Shown here: positions 8,167 through 15,325 of the stretch, piece by piece | Numbering within the stretch: the first letter of the stretch is position 1 | Layout: each line of letters starts with the position of its first letter | Origin: JBBIIC01 sp037446725 | Lineage (GTDB): Bacteria; Actinomycetota; Coriobacteriia; Anaerosomatales; SLCP01 | DNA: 22,518 nucleotides | NCBI GenBank assembly: GCA_037446725.1 | Contig: JBBIIC010000029.1 | Location: 1-22,518 of the forward strand | Direction: 5' to 3' | Made by a program: the position numbers and the translations under genes | Notes under the pieces: model-generated | Databases searched by the model: none | The model's input: the letters and a program-made list of their open reading frames with translations, nothing else | What the model was told of the DNA's origin: nothing

Positions 8167-9634
8167 CACCGGCCACCCGCACGACGAGCTCGAGTCGCCC
8201 TCCGAGATTGCCGCCGAGATCGCACCCTCGGTCAGGGCTCCGTTCGCGGACCCCGTGCGGCTCGCCAAGGCCAAGGAGCTCGTACGAGCGCTCGCAGTCT
8301 CACACACGAACGCGGGTCTGTACCCCACGAGCCACCCGCTCGTCGCCCAATCGCTCTCCGAGCTCGCCGGTGCCGTCGACGACCTGCGTGCGGCCGGCTT
8401 CCGCGATGTGACCGTCAACATCTACAAAGGCACGCTGTTCGTGGAGAACCAGGTGTTCCCGGAGGAGAGCGTCACCTACCGCCGTATGGTCGAGGAGCTC
8501 CTGGGGCGCGGTATATCGGCACTGACATTCCTCGAGTCGTTCTCCGAGACCGATGCGGCCGCGCTCGCCGAGGTCATCAGCGACACCGCGATCACCGACA
8601 TCGACGAGGCCCGTCTCGCACTCGAGCGCAGGAACGCCGCCGGCATCGACATCGCCGAGACGACCGCCCTCGAAGACACCGGGCGCGAGGAAGAGGGTCG
8701 CGAGAACAAGGCCCAGGCACGCCAGTCCTACGATGCCGGCGTTGCCGCGATGCGAGACGTTGAAACCCAGGCCAAGCTCGGCAAGGTCTTTGAGGTCACG
8801 CCGTTGCAGAACGTCGTGAGCTCGCTGCTCGAGAACCTGTTCCGCGACCCGGCCGCCGTGCTCGGCCTGACCGCCATCAAGGGACACGACGACTACACGC
8901 TCAATCACTCGATCAACGTCTGCATACTGTCGATCTCGCTCGGCGCGTCGCTCGGTCTGGATGCGGCGTCGCTGCGCTCGCTCGGACTCGCCGCGCTCCT
9001 CTACGATCTAGGCAAGGTGCGCATCCCCGAAGACATCCTCAGCAAGCAGGGGCCGCTCACCACCGACGAGTGGCATATCGTGAAGAGCCATGCCGAGGAG
9101 GGCGCAGACCTGCTCAAGCGCATCCAGCTCATCGACCAGATGCCGATGGTCGTCGCATACGAGCATCACCAGCGCCACGACCTGCAGGGGTATCCGGCGC
9201 CGGTCAACCAGGAGCAGCACCTCTACAGCAAGATCGTCGCGCTGTGCGACGCGTACGACGCGATGACCACCCGTCGGCCGTTCCGCCGCGAGATCCGCCC
9301 GGACAAGGCGCTTGCCGTGCTCATGCAGGGACGCGGTAAGGCGTACGATCCCAACATCACGAAGGCACTCGTGGCCATGTTGGGCATCTACCCGATGGGT
9401 GCGGTCATCGTGCTCGACGACGCGACCACCGCCGTGGTCTTCCGCGTGAACAGCGACGACCTGCTGCATCCGCGGGTGAAGATCCTGGCGGACGCAGCAG
9501 GCCGCTGGTACGACGAGCCCGAGGTGCTCGACCTGCGCTTGGTCGACCCGTCGACCGGGCAGTTCGCGCGGTCGATCACCGACTGCATCCCGGCGTCGGA
9601 TGCCGGCATCGACGACGTCTGGCAGTATCTGTAG
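8159..9634 (+). CDS. HD-GYP domain protein, degenerate active site
   Basis: A 491-residue protein. Residues about 40-180 form the domain shared with the upstream HEAT protein. Residues about 240-420 are an HD-GYP domain, the family that hydrolyses cyclic di-GMP. Conserved parts include HDDYTLNHSINV, HH (336-337), GYP (344-346) and IVALCDAYDAMTTRRPFR. The central HD pair is Y282-D283 (LLYDLGK where LLHDIGK is usual), and the HHE..DG.GYP motif reads HHQRHDLQGYP. Loss of the metal-binding histidine suggests a weak or inactive enzyme, perhaps a c-di-GMP receptor. The remaining C-terminal part (about 420-491) has no motif I recognise. The GTG at 8159 lies within the end of the HEAT gene, with AAGGAG upstream, so the two are probably co-translated. 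Confidence 0.93.
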   Translation: MTDTGHPHDELESPSEIAAEIAPSVRAPFADPVRLAKAKELVRALAVSHTNAGLYPTSHPLVAQSLSELAGAVDDLRAAGFRDVTVNIYKGTLFVENQVFPEESVTYRRMVEELLGRGISALTFLESFSETDAAALAEVISDTAITDIDEARLALERRNAAGIDIAETTALEDTGREEEGRENKAQARQSYDAGVAAMRDVETQAKLGKVFEVTPLQNVVSSLLENLFRDPAAVLGLTAIKGHDDYTLNHSINVCILSISLGASLGLDAASLRSLGLAALLYDLGKVRIPEDILSKQGPLTTDEWHIVKSHAEEGADLLKRIQLIDQMPMVVAYEHHQRHDLQGYPAPVNQEQHLYSKIVALCDAYDAMTTRRPFRREIRPDKALAVLMQGRGKAYDPNITKALVAMLGIYPMGAVIVLDDATTAVVFRVNSDDLLHPRVKILADAAGRWYDEPEVLDLRLVDPSTGQFARSITDCIPASDAGIDDVWQYL

Positions 9635-9697
9635 CGACCGTCCGGAGGGACACGGGGGCCAGACACCAGCGCACGGGCGCCCCCGCTGGCCACGATC

Positions 9698-9738
9698 CTC
9701 GGCTGAGGCCGAGCGACCCGGCGCGTGCGCCGGGTCGC
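9698..9738 (+). terminator. Two tandem hairpins after the HD-GYP gene, probable terminator region
   Basis: The first stem is CTCGGC/GCCGAG with a TGAG loop (9698-9713). The second is an 11-bp stem, GCGACCCGGCG with CGCCGGGTCGC, and a CGTG loop (9713-9738). They share base 9713, so they may be alternative or stacked. No T-tract follows, so this could end transcription only as a factor-assisted or GC-rich type, or simply protect the 3' end. Confidence 0.45.
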
Positions 9739-10044
9739 GGGCCGATCTCGCCCCGATCCACACGAGGTGTGCGATGAACGCCGTGTTCGCCGGCCGCGAT
9801 GTCATCGCGGTGATAGTGGCCGGACCTCATCGGCTGCGTACGGCCGGTTCAGCCAGGCGCCAGGCCGAGACTACTTCGGAGGCGACGTGCGCATCGGTCT
9901 TGCGGCCGCGCAGGAGGTCGCAGCGGAGGAGGGAGAGACGGCTCGAGCCGGCAGAATCCGCGAGCAGAGAGCGAGAACGGGGAAGATACTGGAGCGGTGC
10001 ATACCGGTACTCAGCAGCTCGAGGGAAGCGAAGGGGCGGATCAC

Positions 10045-10098
10045 ATGAACAGCGCGCTGTTCACCCTCACGGCGGCAACTGGCGCGCGCGGCAGATGA
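10045..10098 (+). CDS. Possible 17-residue leader peptide
   Basis: ATG with AAGGGG nine bases upstream encodes MNSALFTLTAATGARGR and a TGA, ending 40 bases before the DUF1295 gene. The first codons coincide with the 18-bp palindrome. The peptide has no run of a single regulatory amino acid, so it may be chance; it is recorded because of the ribosome site and its position. Confidence 0.2.
   Translation: MNSALFTLTAATGARGR
10046..10063. repeat. Perfect 18-bp palindrome
   Basis: TGAACAGCGCGCTGTTCA is its own reverse complement. It could be an operator for a dimeric regulator of the gene starting at 10139, or a short hairpin in the mRNA. It contains GAAC and GTTC half-sites eight bases apart, which does not fit the GAAC-N4-GTTC LexA box of Gram-positive bacteria. 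Confidence 0.6.
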
Positions 10099-10138
10099 GA
10101 TCGGCGTACTAGCGCATGGGCACAGGGTCGTCTGTCCG

Positions 10139-11050
10139 ATGAAGGCGGAGCGCACCGCACTCGTATCGCAGGTCGTCGCCGTAGCCGTCGGCGTCGCCGT
10201 CGCTACGGCAGGCTCCAGCGGCGGACAGACGATCGGGGCGCTCCCGGTGTTCTCGCTGTGCGTCGCCGCCGCCTTCGTCATCCAGTGGCTCGTCTTCGTC
10301 CCGTCCTACGCTCTGCGAACCGAGCGCTTCTTCGATCTCACGGGGTCCGTCACCTACCTCACGGTCGTGACCGCCGCCGCGGTCCTGAGCCCACCCCCGA
10401 CCGCCCGTTCCGCACTCCTGTGGACCCTCGTCGTGATCTGGGCCGCGCGTCTGGGGTCGTTCCTGTTCTCGCGCGTGCGCAAGGCCGGTAACGACTCGCG
10501 CTTCGACGACCTCAAGTCTTCTTTCGTGCGCTTCTCGAACGTGTGGACGCTGCAGGGACTGTGGGTGAGCCTCACCGCGGCGGCGGCACTCGCCGCGATC
10601 ACCTCCGGCACGGCGGCGGAGGGCCTCGATGCGTTCGCGTTCGCGGGTCTGGCGCTCTGGCTTGTCGGCTTCGGTACCGAGGCGGTGGCGGATGCTCAGA
10701 AGCGCCGATTCCGGGCGGACCCCGCCAACCACGGCCGGTTCATCTCGAGCGGGCTGTGGGCGTGGTCGCGTCACCCGAACTACTTCGGTGAGATCGTCCT
10801 GTGGACGGGAATCACCCTCATCGCCCTCCCCGCACTTGCCGGATGGCAGCTCGTCACGCTCATCTCCCCGGTCTTCGTCTACCTGCTCCTCACCAGGATC
10901 AGCGGCATTCCCCTGCTCGAGAAGAGTGCCGACTCCAGATGGGGCGGGGAACCTGACTACGAGAGATACAAGCGGCTGACCCCTGTGCTCGTCCCGGCTC
11001 CGCCGGCCGGGAGCCGCCGCCCGATGACCGATCCGGAGGAGCGTCCATGA
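10139..11050 (+). CDS. DUF1295 (steroid 5-alpha-reductase-like) integral membrane protein
   Basis: A 303-residue membrane protein. The C-terminal signature GLWAWSRHPNYFGEIVLWTG (about residues 204-223) is diagnostic for DUF1295, a branch of the isoprenylcysteine methyltransferase/steroid reductase superfamily. Hydrophobic segments at about 5-25, 37-56, 67-85, 95-112, 140-165, 170-185 and 222-260 give roughly seven or eight helices. A redox or methyl-transfer role on a lipid is possible by family, but no activity is established for most bacterial members. The ribosome site is weak (AGGG, with a long spacing). The stop overlaps the ATG of the damaged MFS gene by four bases (ATGA), so the two were an operon. 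Confidence 0.88.
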   Translation: MKAERTALVSQVVAVAVGVAVATAGSSGGQTIGALPVFSLCVAAAFVIQWLVFVPSYALRTERFFDLTGSVTYLTVVTAAAVLSPPPTARSALLWTLVVIWAARLGSFLFSRVRKAGNDSRFDDLKSSFVRFSNVWTLQGLWVSLTAAAALAAITSGTAAEGLDAFAFAGLALWLVGFGTEAVADAQKRRFRADPANHGRFISSGLWAWSRHPNYFGEIVLWTGITLIALPALAGWQLVTLISPVFVYLLLTRISGIPLLEKSADSRWGGEPDYERYKRLTPVLVPAPPAGSRRPMTDPEERP

Positions 11051-11459
11051 GCGCAGGCGCACCCACGGCCGAAAGCCACGCCCCCTGGGGCGTCATCATC
11101 ATGCTCGCGGCCGCCCAGTTCGTGATGGCGCTCGACACCACACGCAGGCGGCCGAGGCCGCGAATGCAGCGGGGGTAGGCGCCGAGAAAACCGAGCAGCT
11201 CGTCGCGGTCTACGCCGAGTCCCAGCTCGCCGAGTTGCGAGCCGCACTCGCAGGCATCGCGCTCTTCGCGCTCGCAACACTGATCTGCGTGCGCCACCTG
11301 CCGCACATGTCGCAGCCGCAGGGCGGGACGACTGCGAGGGGCGGCCCATGGCAGTGGGACGAAGCCTGCCTGCGGATGGCACCGCGACGGAATGCAGAAG
11401 AGCCGCCCGTCGGGCGGCGGCCCTTCGTTCAAATCGCTGGTGGCCAGAGACGGACTTGA
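11047..11459 (+). pseudogene. MFS transporter remnant: N-terminal and C-terminal ends joined by an internal deletion
   Basis: Translation from ATG 11047 gives a typical start of a drug-efflux type MFS protein: HAPWGVIIMLAAAQFVMALD, then TT, where intact proteins continue with helix 1 and beyond. The frame then runs into Arg-rich junk and stops at 11176-11178 (43 codons). From about 11142, in another frame, the sequence reads TQAAEAANAAGVGAEKTEQL, then VAVYAESQLAELRAALAGIA and a final helix ending ICVRHLP, which is the usual C-terminus of the same family. About 400-450 codons in between are missing. Similarity ends near 11310; the C-terminal frame stays open to 11459, inside the opposite-strand tRNA. 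The downstream fragment has no start of its own. Confidence 0.8.
11402..11418 (-). terminator. Candidate terminator of tRNA-Phe
   Basis: A seven-bp stem GCCGCCC/GGGCGGC with a three-base loop lies 19 bases past the tRNA 3' end on the minus strand and is followed by TCTTCTGC, a short T-rich run. The tract is poor, so this is moderate evidence. Confidence 0.5.
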
Positions 11460-11513
11460 ACCGCCGACACGCGGATTTTCAATCCGCTGCTCTACCATCT
11501 GAGCTACCTGGCC
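11438..11513 (-). tRNA. tRNA-Phe (anticodon GAA)
   Basis: A 76-base cloverleaf with encoded CCA. Acceptor GGCCAGG pairs with TCTGGCC (one G-U), the discriminator is A, the D arm contains GCTC/GAGC, and the anticodon arm is GCGGA-TTGAAAA-TCCGC with anticodon GAA. The T loop is GGTTCAAGTCC-like. It stands alone, downstream of its own promoter, 91 bases beyond the end of the M23 peptidase gene on the same strand. Confidence 0.98.
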
Positions 11514-11528
11514 GTCGAGTGCTCGAAC

Positions 11529-11557
11529 ATACTACCTGCGAGCAGTATGCGGGTCAA
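11529..11557 (-). promoter_or_regulatory. Sigma-70-type promoter for tRNA-Phe
   Basis: On the minus strand TTGACC (11552-11557) is followed, after exactly 17 bases, by TAGTAT (11529-11534). Transcription would begin near 11522, about nine bases before the mature tRNA 5' end. Confidence 0.7.
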
Positions 11558-11604
11558 GGTGAGCGGCTCGGCCTCGCACCCGCCCGGACGCCCGCGCGGT
11601 GCCG

Positions 11605-12678
11605 CTAGCGACCCTGCATCTCCCGCAGGTACGGGTAGGGGTTAACGGCGCCGCGACCAGGGGGGTGGATCTCGTAGTGGAGGTGCGGCGCGCTCGCGCT
11701 CGCGTTGCCCGAGTAGCCCACCGTGCCGATCACCTGTCCGGCCGTGACGCGCCCCGAGCTCACCGAGATGCTGTCGAGGTGCATGTAATAGAACGACCAG
11801 CCGTTGTCGGCGGTGAGTTTCAGGTACAGGCCGCTTTTCGACCCGTCACCGCGGCTCACGGATCCCGAGAGGGTGGCAACGACAGGCGTGCCAGTGGCCG
11901 CCATGATGTCGGTACCCTGATGCCTCCTGCGACCGCCGTCCCGAGAGGCTCCCCAGGTGTCGCTGTAGTAGTTGGGCCCGGCGACCGGGAAGACCATGCC
12001 GTTGGGCCCGGCGACCGCCGTCACTCCGGAGCGTGACGGGACCACCACGGCCTGACTCGCGGCCGACCGCCTGGCCTGGCGCGCCGCCTCCTCGGCGAGC
12101 TCGCGCTGGACGCGCTCGTACTCGGACTTCTTCGCCGAGAGCTTCTTCTGCAGCGCGTCACGCTCGGCCTTGAAGCGATCGACGTTCTTCGTGCGCTCGG
12201 CCTGCTCGACCTCCAGGCGCTCGCGGTCCTCGCGCAGCTCCGTGAGCAGGTTCTCGACCGTGTCGATGGTCGAGGAGTCGGCGTTGGCCACGCGGCTGAC
12301 GAACTCCATGCGGGTCACGAAGTCATCGAAGGTCTCCGCGCCCAGGAGGAAGCTCATGAGTCCGAGGTCGTCGGCACGGTACCACGATGCCATCCGCCCC
12401 TCGAGATGTGCTTGGGCCTCGTCGAGACTCGCCTCGTTCTCGGTGATGCGTGCACTCGTCTTCTCGATCTCGGCCTCGGTCTCATCAAGGGCCCAGAACG
12501 CCTTGTCGTAGGCGGCACCTGCCCGCTTGAACTCATCGTTGATCGCGTTGAGTTCATCCTGCAATTGCGAGACGCGGGAGTTGGCGGCCGGAGAGGGGGT
12601 AGGCACGAGAAGCGTCACGACGAGGATCGCCGTGACGGCCAGGAAGACGGAGCGGATTCGGTGTGATGTGCCGGTCAT
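11605..12678 (-). CDS. Secreted M23 (LytM-type) peptidase with N-terminal coiled coils, EnvC/PcsB-like
   Basis: A 357-residue exported protein that should cleave peptidoglycan cross-bridges or activate an amidase. A signal peptide spans about 1-32 (hydrophobic VFLAVTAILVVTLLV, cleavage near SPA-AN). Coiled coil covers about 34-95 and 150-215, interrupted by MSFLLGAETFDDFVTRMEFV, a segment typical of EnvC/PcsB proteins. The M23 domain is in the last 120 residues: HxxxD as H253-D257 (HQGTD) and HLH at 332-334, with GYSGNASASAPHLHYE, so the zinc ligands are complete. The open frame extends to 12747, but ATG 12678 is preferred: it starts just before the signal peptide, and an extended -10 element lies at 12754-12762, too close for the upstream start. 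The ribosome site is GGGTGAG. Confidence 0.93.
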   Translation of the reverse strand: MTGTSHRIRSVFLAVTAILVVTLLVPTPSPAANSRVSQLQDELNAINDEFKRAGAAYDKAFWALDETEAEIEKTSARITENEASLDEAQAHLEGRMASWYRADDLGLMSFLLGAETFDDFVTRMEFVSRVANADSSTIDTVENLLTELREDRERLEVEQAERTKNVDRFKAERDALQKKLSAKKSEYERVQRELAEEAARQARRSAASQAVVVPSRSGVTAVAGPNGMVFPVAGPNYYSDTWGASRDGGRRRHQGTDIMAATGTPVVATLSGSVSRGDGSKSGLYLKLTADNGWSFYYMHLDSISVSSGRVTAGQVIGTVGYSGNASASAPHLHYEIHPPGRGAVNPYPYLREMQGR

Positions 12679-12753
12679 TCTCACCCGGTTGTGATTCGGT
12701 GACAGGTGCGGGGGCGGCACGAAAGCCCCCCACGCGCGCCATTTCAACCCCGC

Positions 12754-12762
12754 AGTATAGCA
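12754..12762 (-). promoter_or_regulatory. Extended -10 promoter for the M23 peptidase gene
   Basis: On the minus strand TGC-TATACT matches the extended -10 pattern TGn-TATAAT with one mismatch. No -35 hexamer is visible, as is common for extended -10 promoters. The start of transcription would be near 12747, leaving a leader of about 70 bases before ATG 12678. Confidence 0.5.
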
Positions 12763-12817
12763 TGCGGCGGGCCAACTCGGCCGACTGCGGCGCAGCTCAA
12801 CGCCCTGAGCAGGCCTT

Positions 12818-14476
12818 TTACTCGGCCTCGCCGAGGCAGTACAGGAAGCCGTCTCGCGACCCGATGTAGACGCGGCCCTCCCACACGAGCGGCGTGGATT
12901 CGTACGATCCGCCGCCCGCGAAACTCGCGATTTCGGTCACGCTGACCGCGTACCACTTGCCGTCCCGCCCCCTTAGGAGCACGCCGTCCCCGTCCCCCGC
13001 CTCCTCCGCGGGCACCGAGTTCACCTGTAGCACCCGCACGCGCTCGTCGTACCCGGCCACGACGATGAAGTCGTCCACGATGACCGGCGTGGAGATCGCG
13101 CCCCCGATGTGCTGCCGGTGCACGAGCACCGGACGCGGCACGTCAGTCTCTCCGTTGGGCCCGGTGGTGGTCCCGTCGACGCGGTCCTGCGAGACGACGT
13201 AGAGATAGCCGTCAACGGAGTTGAACGCGGCTATCGGCGGGCGGGTATGTTCCGGGTCGGTCGCGTCGTCGATGGCCACCGAGCCGATAACACCGCCAAG
13301 CCACTCACCGACCCCGCGGGTCTCCGTCGGGTAGTACCACACCACCGCGTCTTCGGGTGCGCGCGTCGGATCGAGCCGGTAGACGCCTCCCGGCCCCGGG
13401 ATGTACTGCTTCTCGACCGCCACCAACAGGTGTCCGTCTCCGTTGACCGCGACCGTCCCATCGAGGTCCGAGCCGATGTAGAAGTCCCACACGATGCTCA
13501 GGTCCTCCAGGTCGAGCCCGTAGACGTGGCCCGAGCCCGCTGCGACGTACAGCCTGTTCCCGCTGATTGCGGGCGACGACTCGAGCACGAGGTTGCCCCC
13601 GTGACGCTGGACGTCACGCTGCGTGTAGAGCTCGGGCGAACGAGCGAGCACCTTCGGGCCGCGCCGCCCGTCCCACTCCTCGGTGGCCTCCGGGTCGAGC
13701 ATGTAGACGTACGCGGGTTCGACGGCGGCATAAAGGCGGCCGTGAGCGAAGAGCGCGCTGGCGTCGACGTCCTGGCTGTACGAGCGCGACCTGGGGACCG
13801 GGAGGCGCCAGAGCTCCTCGCCGGCCGCGAACGTCACCGCGCGGAACGGGGCGATCGAGGAGCTTCCCGCCGGCACCCCCACACCCTTGCGTGACCCCGC
13901 GACGACGATGTATCTCGACGCATCCGCAGAAGCGCCTATCGGCGCGAAGACCGTGTTGGTGCCCTTGATGACGTCGGGAAACTCGTACGTCCAGACAGTC
14001 TCACCGGTCTCGGCGTCGATCTTGCGGAGGTTGTGGTCGTACCCGCCGATCAGCAGGTAATCGCGGCCGCCCTCCCGCACGAGCGTGGGCTGCCCGGTCC
14101 AGCCCGTGCCCGACCACTGCACGAGCGTGCCGCCCGTACCGGTCGTCTGACCCGTACCGATGCGCGCCTTCCAGATGAGGTCGAGCCGGCGCGGCACCGG
14201 TCCTCGCCCGTAGGTCCGCCGGTGAGCGTCGCCGAGGAAGGTCGAGACCTTGATGCCGTCACCTTCGTACTCCGAGGGCATCTGGGGCATGGGGCCCTGC
14301 ACCGGTCGCGGCGCAGCGGGTGGGGCGGCGGGAGGAGCGGTGGAGGTCGCCTCCCCGCCGCCCGCTCGGCCGCTCGGCAAGCCGGGGGCGCACGCGGCAA
14401 GGGTGACCATCACGACCGTGACCGCGGCCAGGACCGCCGCACACACGCCGGGCCTTGTGCGGTGAATCGGCCTCAC
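12818..14476 (-). CDS. Lipoprotein with PQQ-type beta-propeller repeats
   Basis: A 552-residue exported protein. Residues 1-29 are a lipoprotein signal: Arg at 2, 6 and 8, a hydrophobic core, and the lipobox LAAC with Cys29. A Pro/Ala/Thr-rich linker follows to about residue 60. The rest consists of PQQ-like (quinoprotein-type) propeller blades with repeated patterns such as YLLIGGYDHNLRKIDAETGE, LYVAAGSGHVYGLDLED, IAAFNSVDGYLYVVSQD and VYIGSRDGFLYCL. It is unlikely to bind PQQ itself; such repeats serve as BamB-like scaffolds or binding modules. The GTG at 14476 overlaps the amidohydrolase stop by four bases (GTGA), which decides the start; the open frame upstream is antisense-like filler. 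Function unknown; located on the outside of the cell membrane. Confidence 0.9.
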   Translation of the reverse strand: MRPIHRTRPGVCAAVLAAVTVVMVTLAACAPGLPSGRAGGGEATSTAPPAAPPAAPRPVQGPMPQMPSEYEGDGIKVSTFLGDAHRRTYGRGPVPRRLDLIWKARIGTGQTTGTGGTLVQWSGTGWTGQPTLVREGGRDYLLIGGYDHNLRKIDAETGETVWTYEFPDVIKGTNTVFAPIGASADASRYIVVAGSRKGVGVPAGSSSIAPFRAVTFAAGEELWRLPVPRSRSYSQDVDASALFAHGRLYAAVEPAYVYMLDPEATEEWDGRRGPKVLARSPELYTQRDVQRHGGNLVLESSPAISGNRLYVAAGSGHVYGLDLEDLSIVWDFYIGSDLDGTVAVNGDGHLLVAVEKQYIPGPGGVYRLDPTRAPEDAVVWYYPTETRGVGEWLGGVIGSVAIDDATDPEHTRPPIAAFNSVDGYLYVVSQDRVDGTTTGPNGETDVPRPVLVHRQHIGGAISTPVIVDDFIVVAGYDERVRVLQVNSVPAEEAGDGDGVLLRGRDGKWYAVSVTEIASFAGGGSYESTPLVWEGRVYIGSRDGFLYCLGEAE

Positions 14477-15273
14477 CCGGAGACGCTCTCGCCGAGCAGA
14501 CGGTCCGCGTTGGCGCCGAGGACGTCTTCGAGCTCGGCCCGCGTGAAGCCGATGGTGCGCAGGCGCGAGAGCTCGCCCGCCGGATCCGTCCACGGGCCGT
14601 CCGATCCGAACAGCACGCGCTCGGTGCCGTGGGCCCTCACGAGATCGACGAACTCATAGTCAGGCAGGTGGCCGAGCGTGTAGGAGGTGTCGAGCCAGAC
14701 CTCACGCCCTGCGAGCAGAGCGGCGACCTGGTCCCACTGCCGGAAGCCACCGAGATGCGCAAGCACCACGGTGAGGGTCGGCCAGCGGTCCAGCAGGGTC
14801 GCGAACGCCGCCGGGGTGCCCCGGGTCGTCTGGAACGCGATGTCCGCTCCCGCGTGGAAGAACGCGATCATCCGGTGCTCGATCGCCGCCTCCCAGATCG
14901 GGTCGAGACGCCTCTCGTCCGGCGCGAACAGCTGGTACTCCGAGTGCATCTTGAATCCCCGGATGCCGAGCGAACTCATCCGGGCGATCTCGCTAGCAGG
15001 GTCCTCGAGGTCGGGGTGCATAGCACCGAACCCGATGATGCGCTCGCCCGACACACGTGCGACCCAGTCGTTGATCGAGCGGACCTGCGCGGGCCTGGTC
15101 GCGACCGGCTGGATGACCGAGGCGTCCACTCCGGCGCAATCCATCGTTGCAAGCAGCCCCGATACGGTACCGTCGTAGATCGCGGTCACGCCGCCCTCGG
15201 CCTCGAGCGACGCGATGGCCTCGGGCGCGACCGCATCAGGGAAGACGTGGGTGTGACAGTCGACGATGCGCAT
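14473..15273 (-). CDS. Amidohydrolase-superfamily metal-dependent hydrolase (COG2159 type)
   Basis: A 266-residue TIM-barrel protein starting MRIVDCHTHVFPD; H7 and H9 are the first metal pair. Later family positions are GFKMHSEYQ, FFHAGADIAF, VLAHLGGFRQW and VLFGSDGPW, the last carrying the barrel-end aspartate. This matches the small COG2159 amidohydrolases/decarboxylases, which act on aromatic or ring compounds; the substrate cannot be predicted. The in-frame ATG upstream at 15336 is rejected because the conserved motif normally begins directly at the N-terminus. The coding start lies 52 bases from the divergent membrane-protein gene, and the 3' end overlaps the lipoprotein gene. Confidence 0.92.
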   Translation of the reverse strand: MRIVDCHTHVFPDAVAPEAIASLEAEGGVTAIYDGTVSGLLATMDCAGVDASVIQPVATRPAQVRSINDWVARVSGERIIGFGAMHPDLEDPASEIARMSSLGIRGFKMHSEYQLFAPDERRLDPIWEAAIEHRMIAFFHAGADIAFQTTRGTPAAFATLLDRWPTLTVVLAHLGGFRQWDQVAALLAGREVWLDTSYTLGHLPDYEFVDLVRAHGTERVLFGSDGPWTDPAGELSRLRTIGFTRAELEDVLGANADRLLGESVSG

Positions 15274-15325
15274 GAGCGCAGCGTACCATGTGCACGACAA
15301 CCTTCTTCGGAACGGGGTGGCTCCG

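Larger units (their letters stand above)
9635..10138. other. 504-base stretch without a convincing gene; hairpins and a palindrome
   Basis: No frame here has a recognisable protein or good ribosome site over a useful length. What can be seen: a loose stem GGCCAG (9657-9662) with CTGGCC (9686-9691), two tight hairpins at 9698-9738, a seven-base-pair hairpin at 9794-9810 (CCGCGAT/ATCGCGG), and a perfect 18-bp palindrome at 10046-10063 inside a 17-codon reading frame. The DUF1295 gene's promoter should lie in the right part, but no clear -10/-35 pair stands out. Confidence 0.6.

Noticed and set aside
9774..9840. Short reading MNAVFAGRDVIAVIV resembling the AGRDVIAVMPTG segment of RecQ helicases
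   Set aside because: Only about ten residues agree, the Walker A residues are missing, and nothing helicase-like follows; chance or a very decayed fragment.
10046..10063. Palindrome as a LexA/SOS box
   Set aside because: The half-sites GAAC and GTTC are eight bases apart, not four, and the downstream gene has no SOS link.
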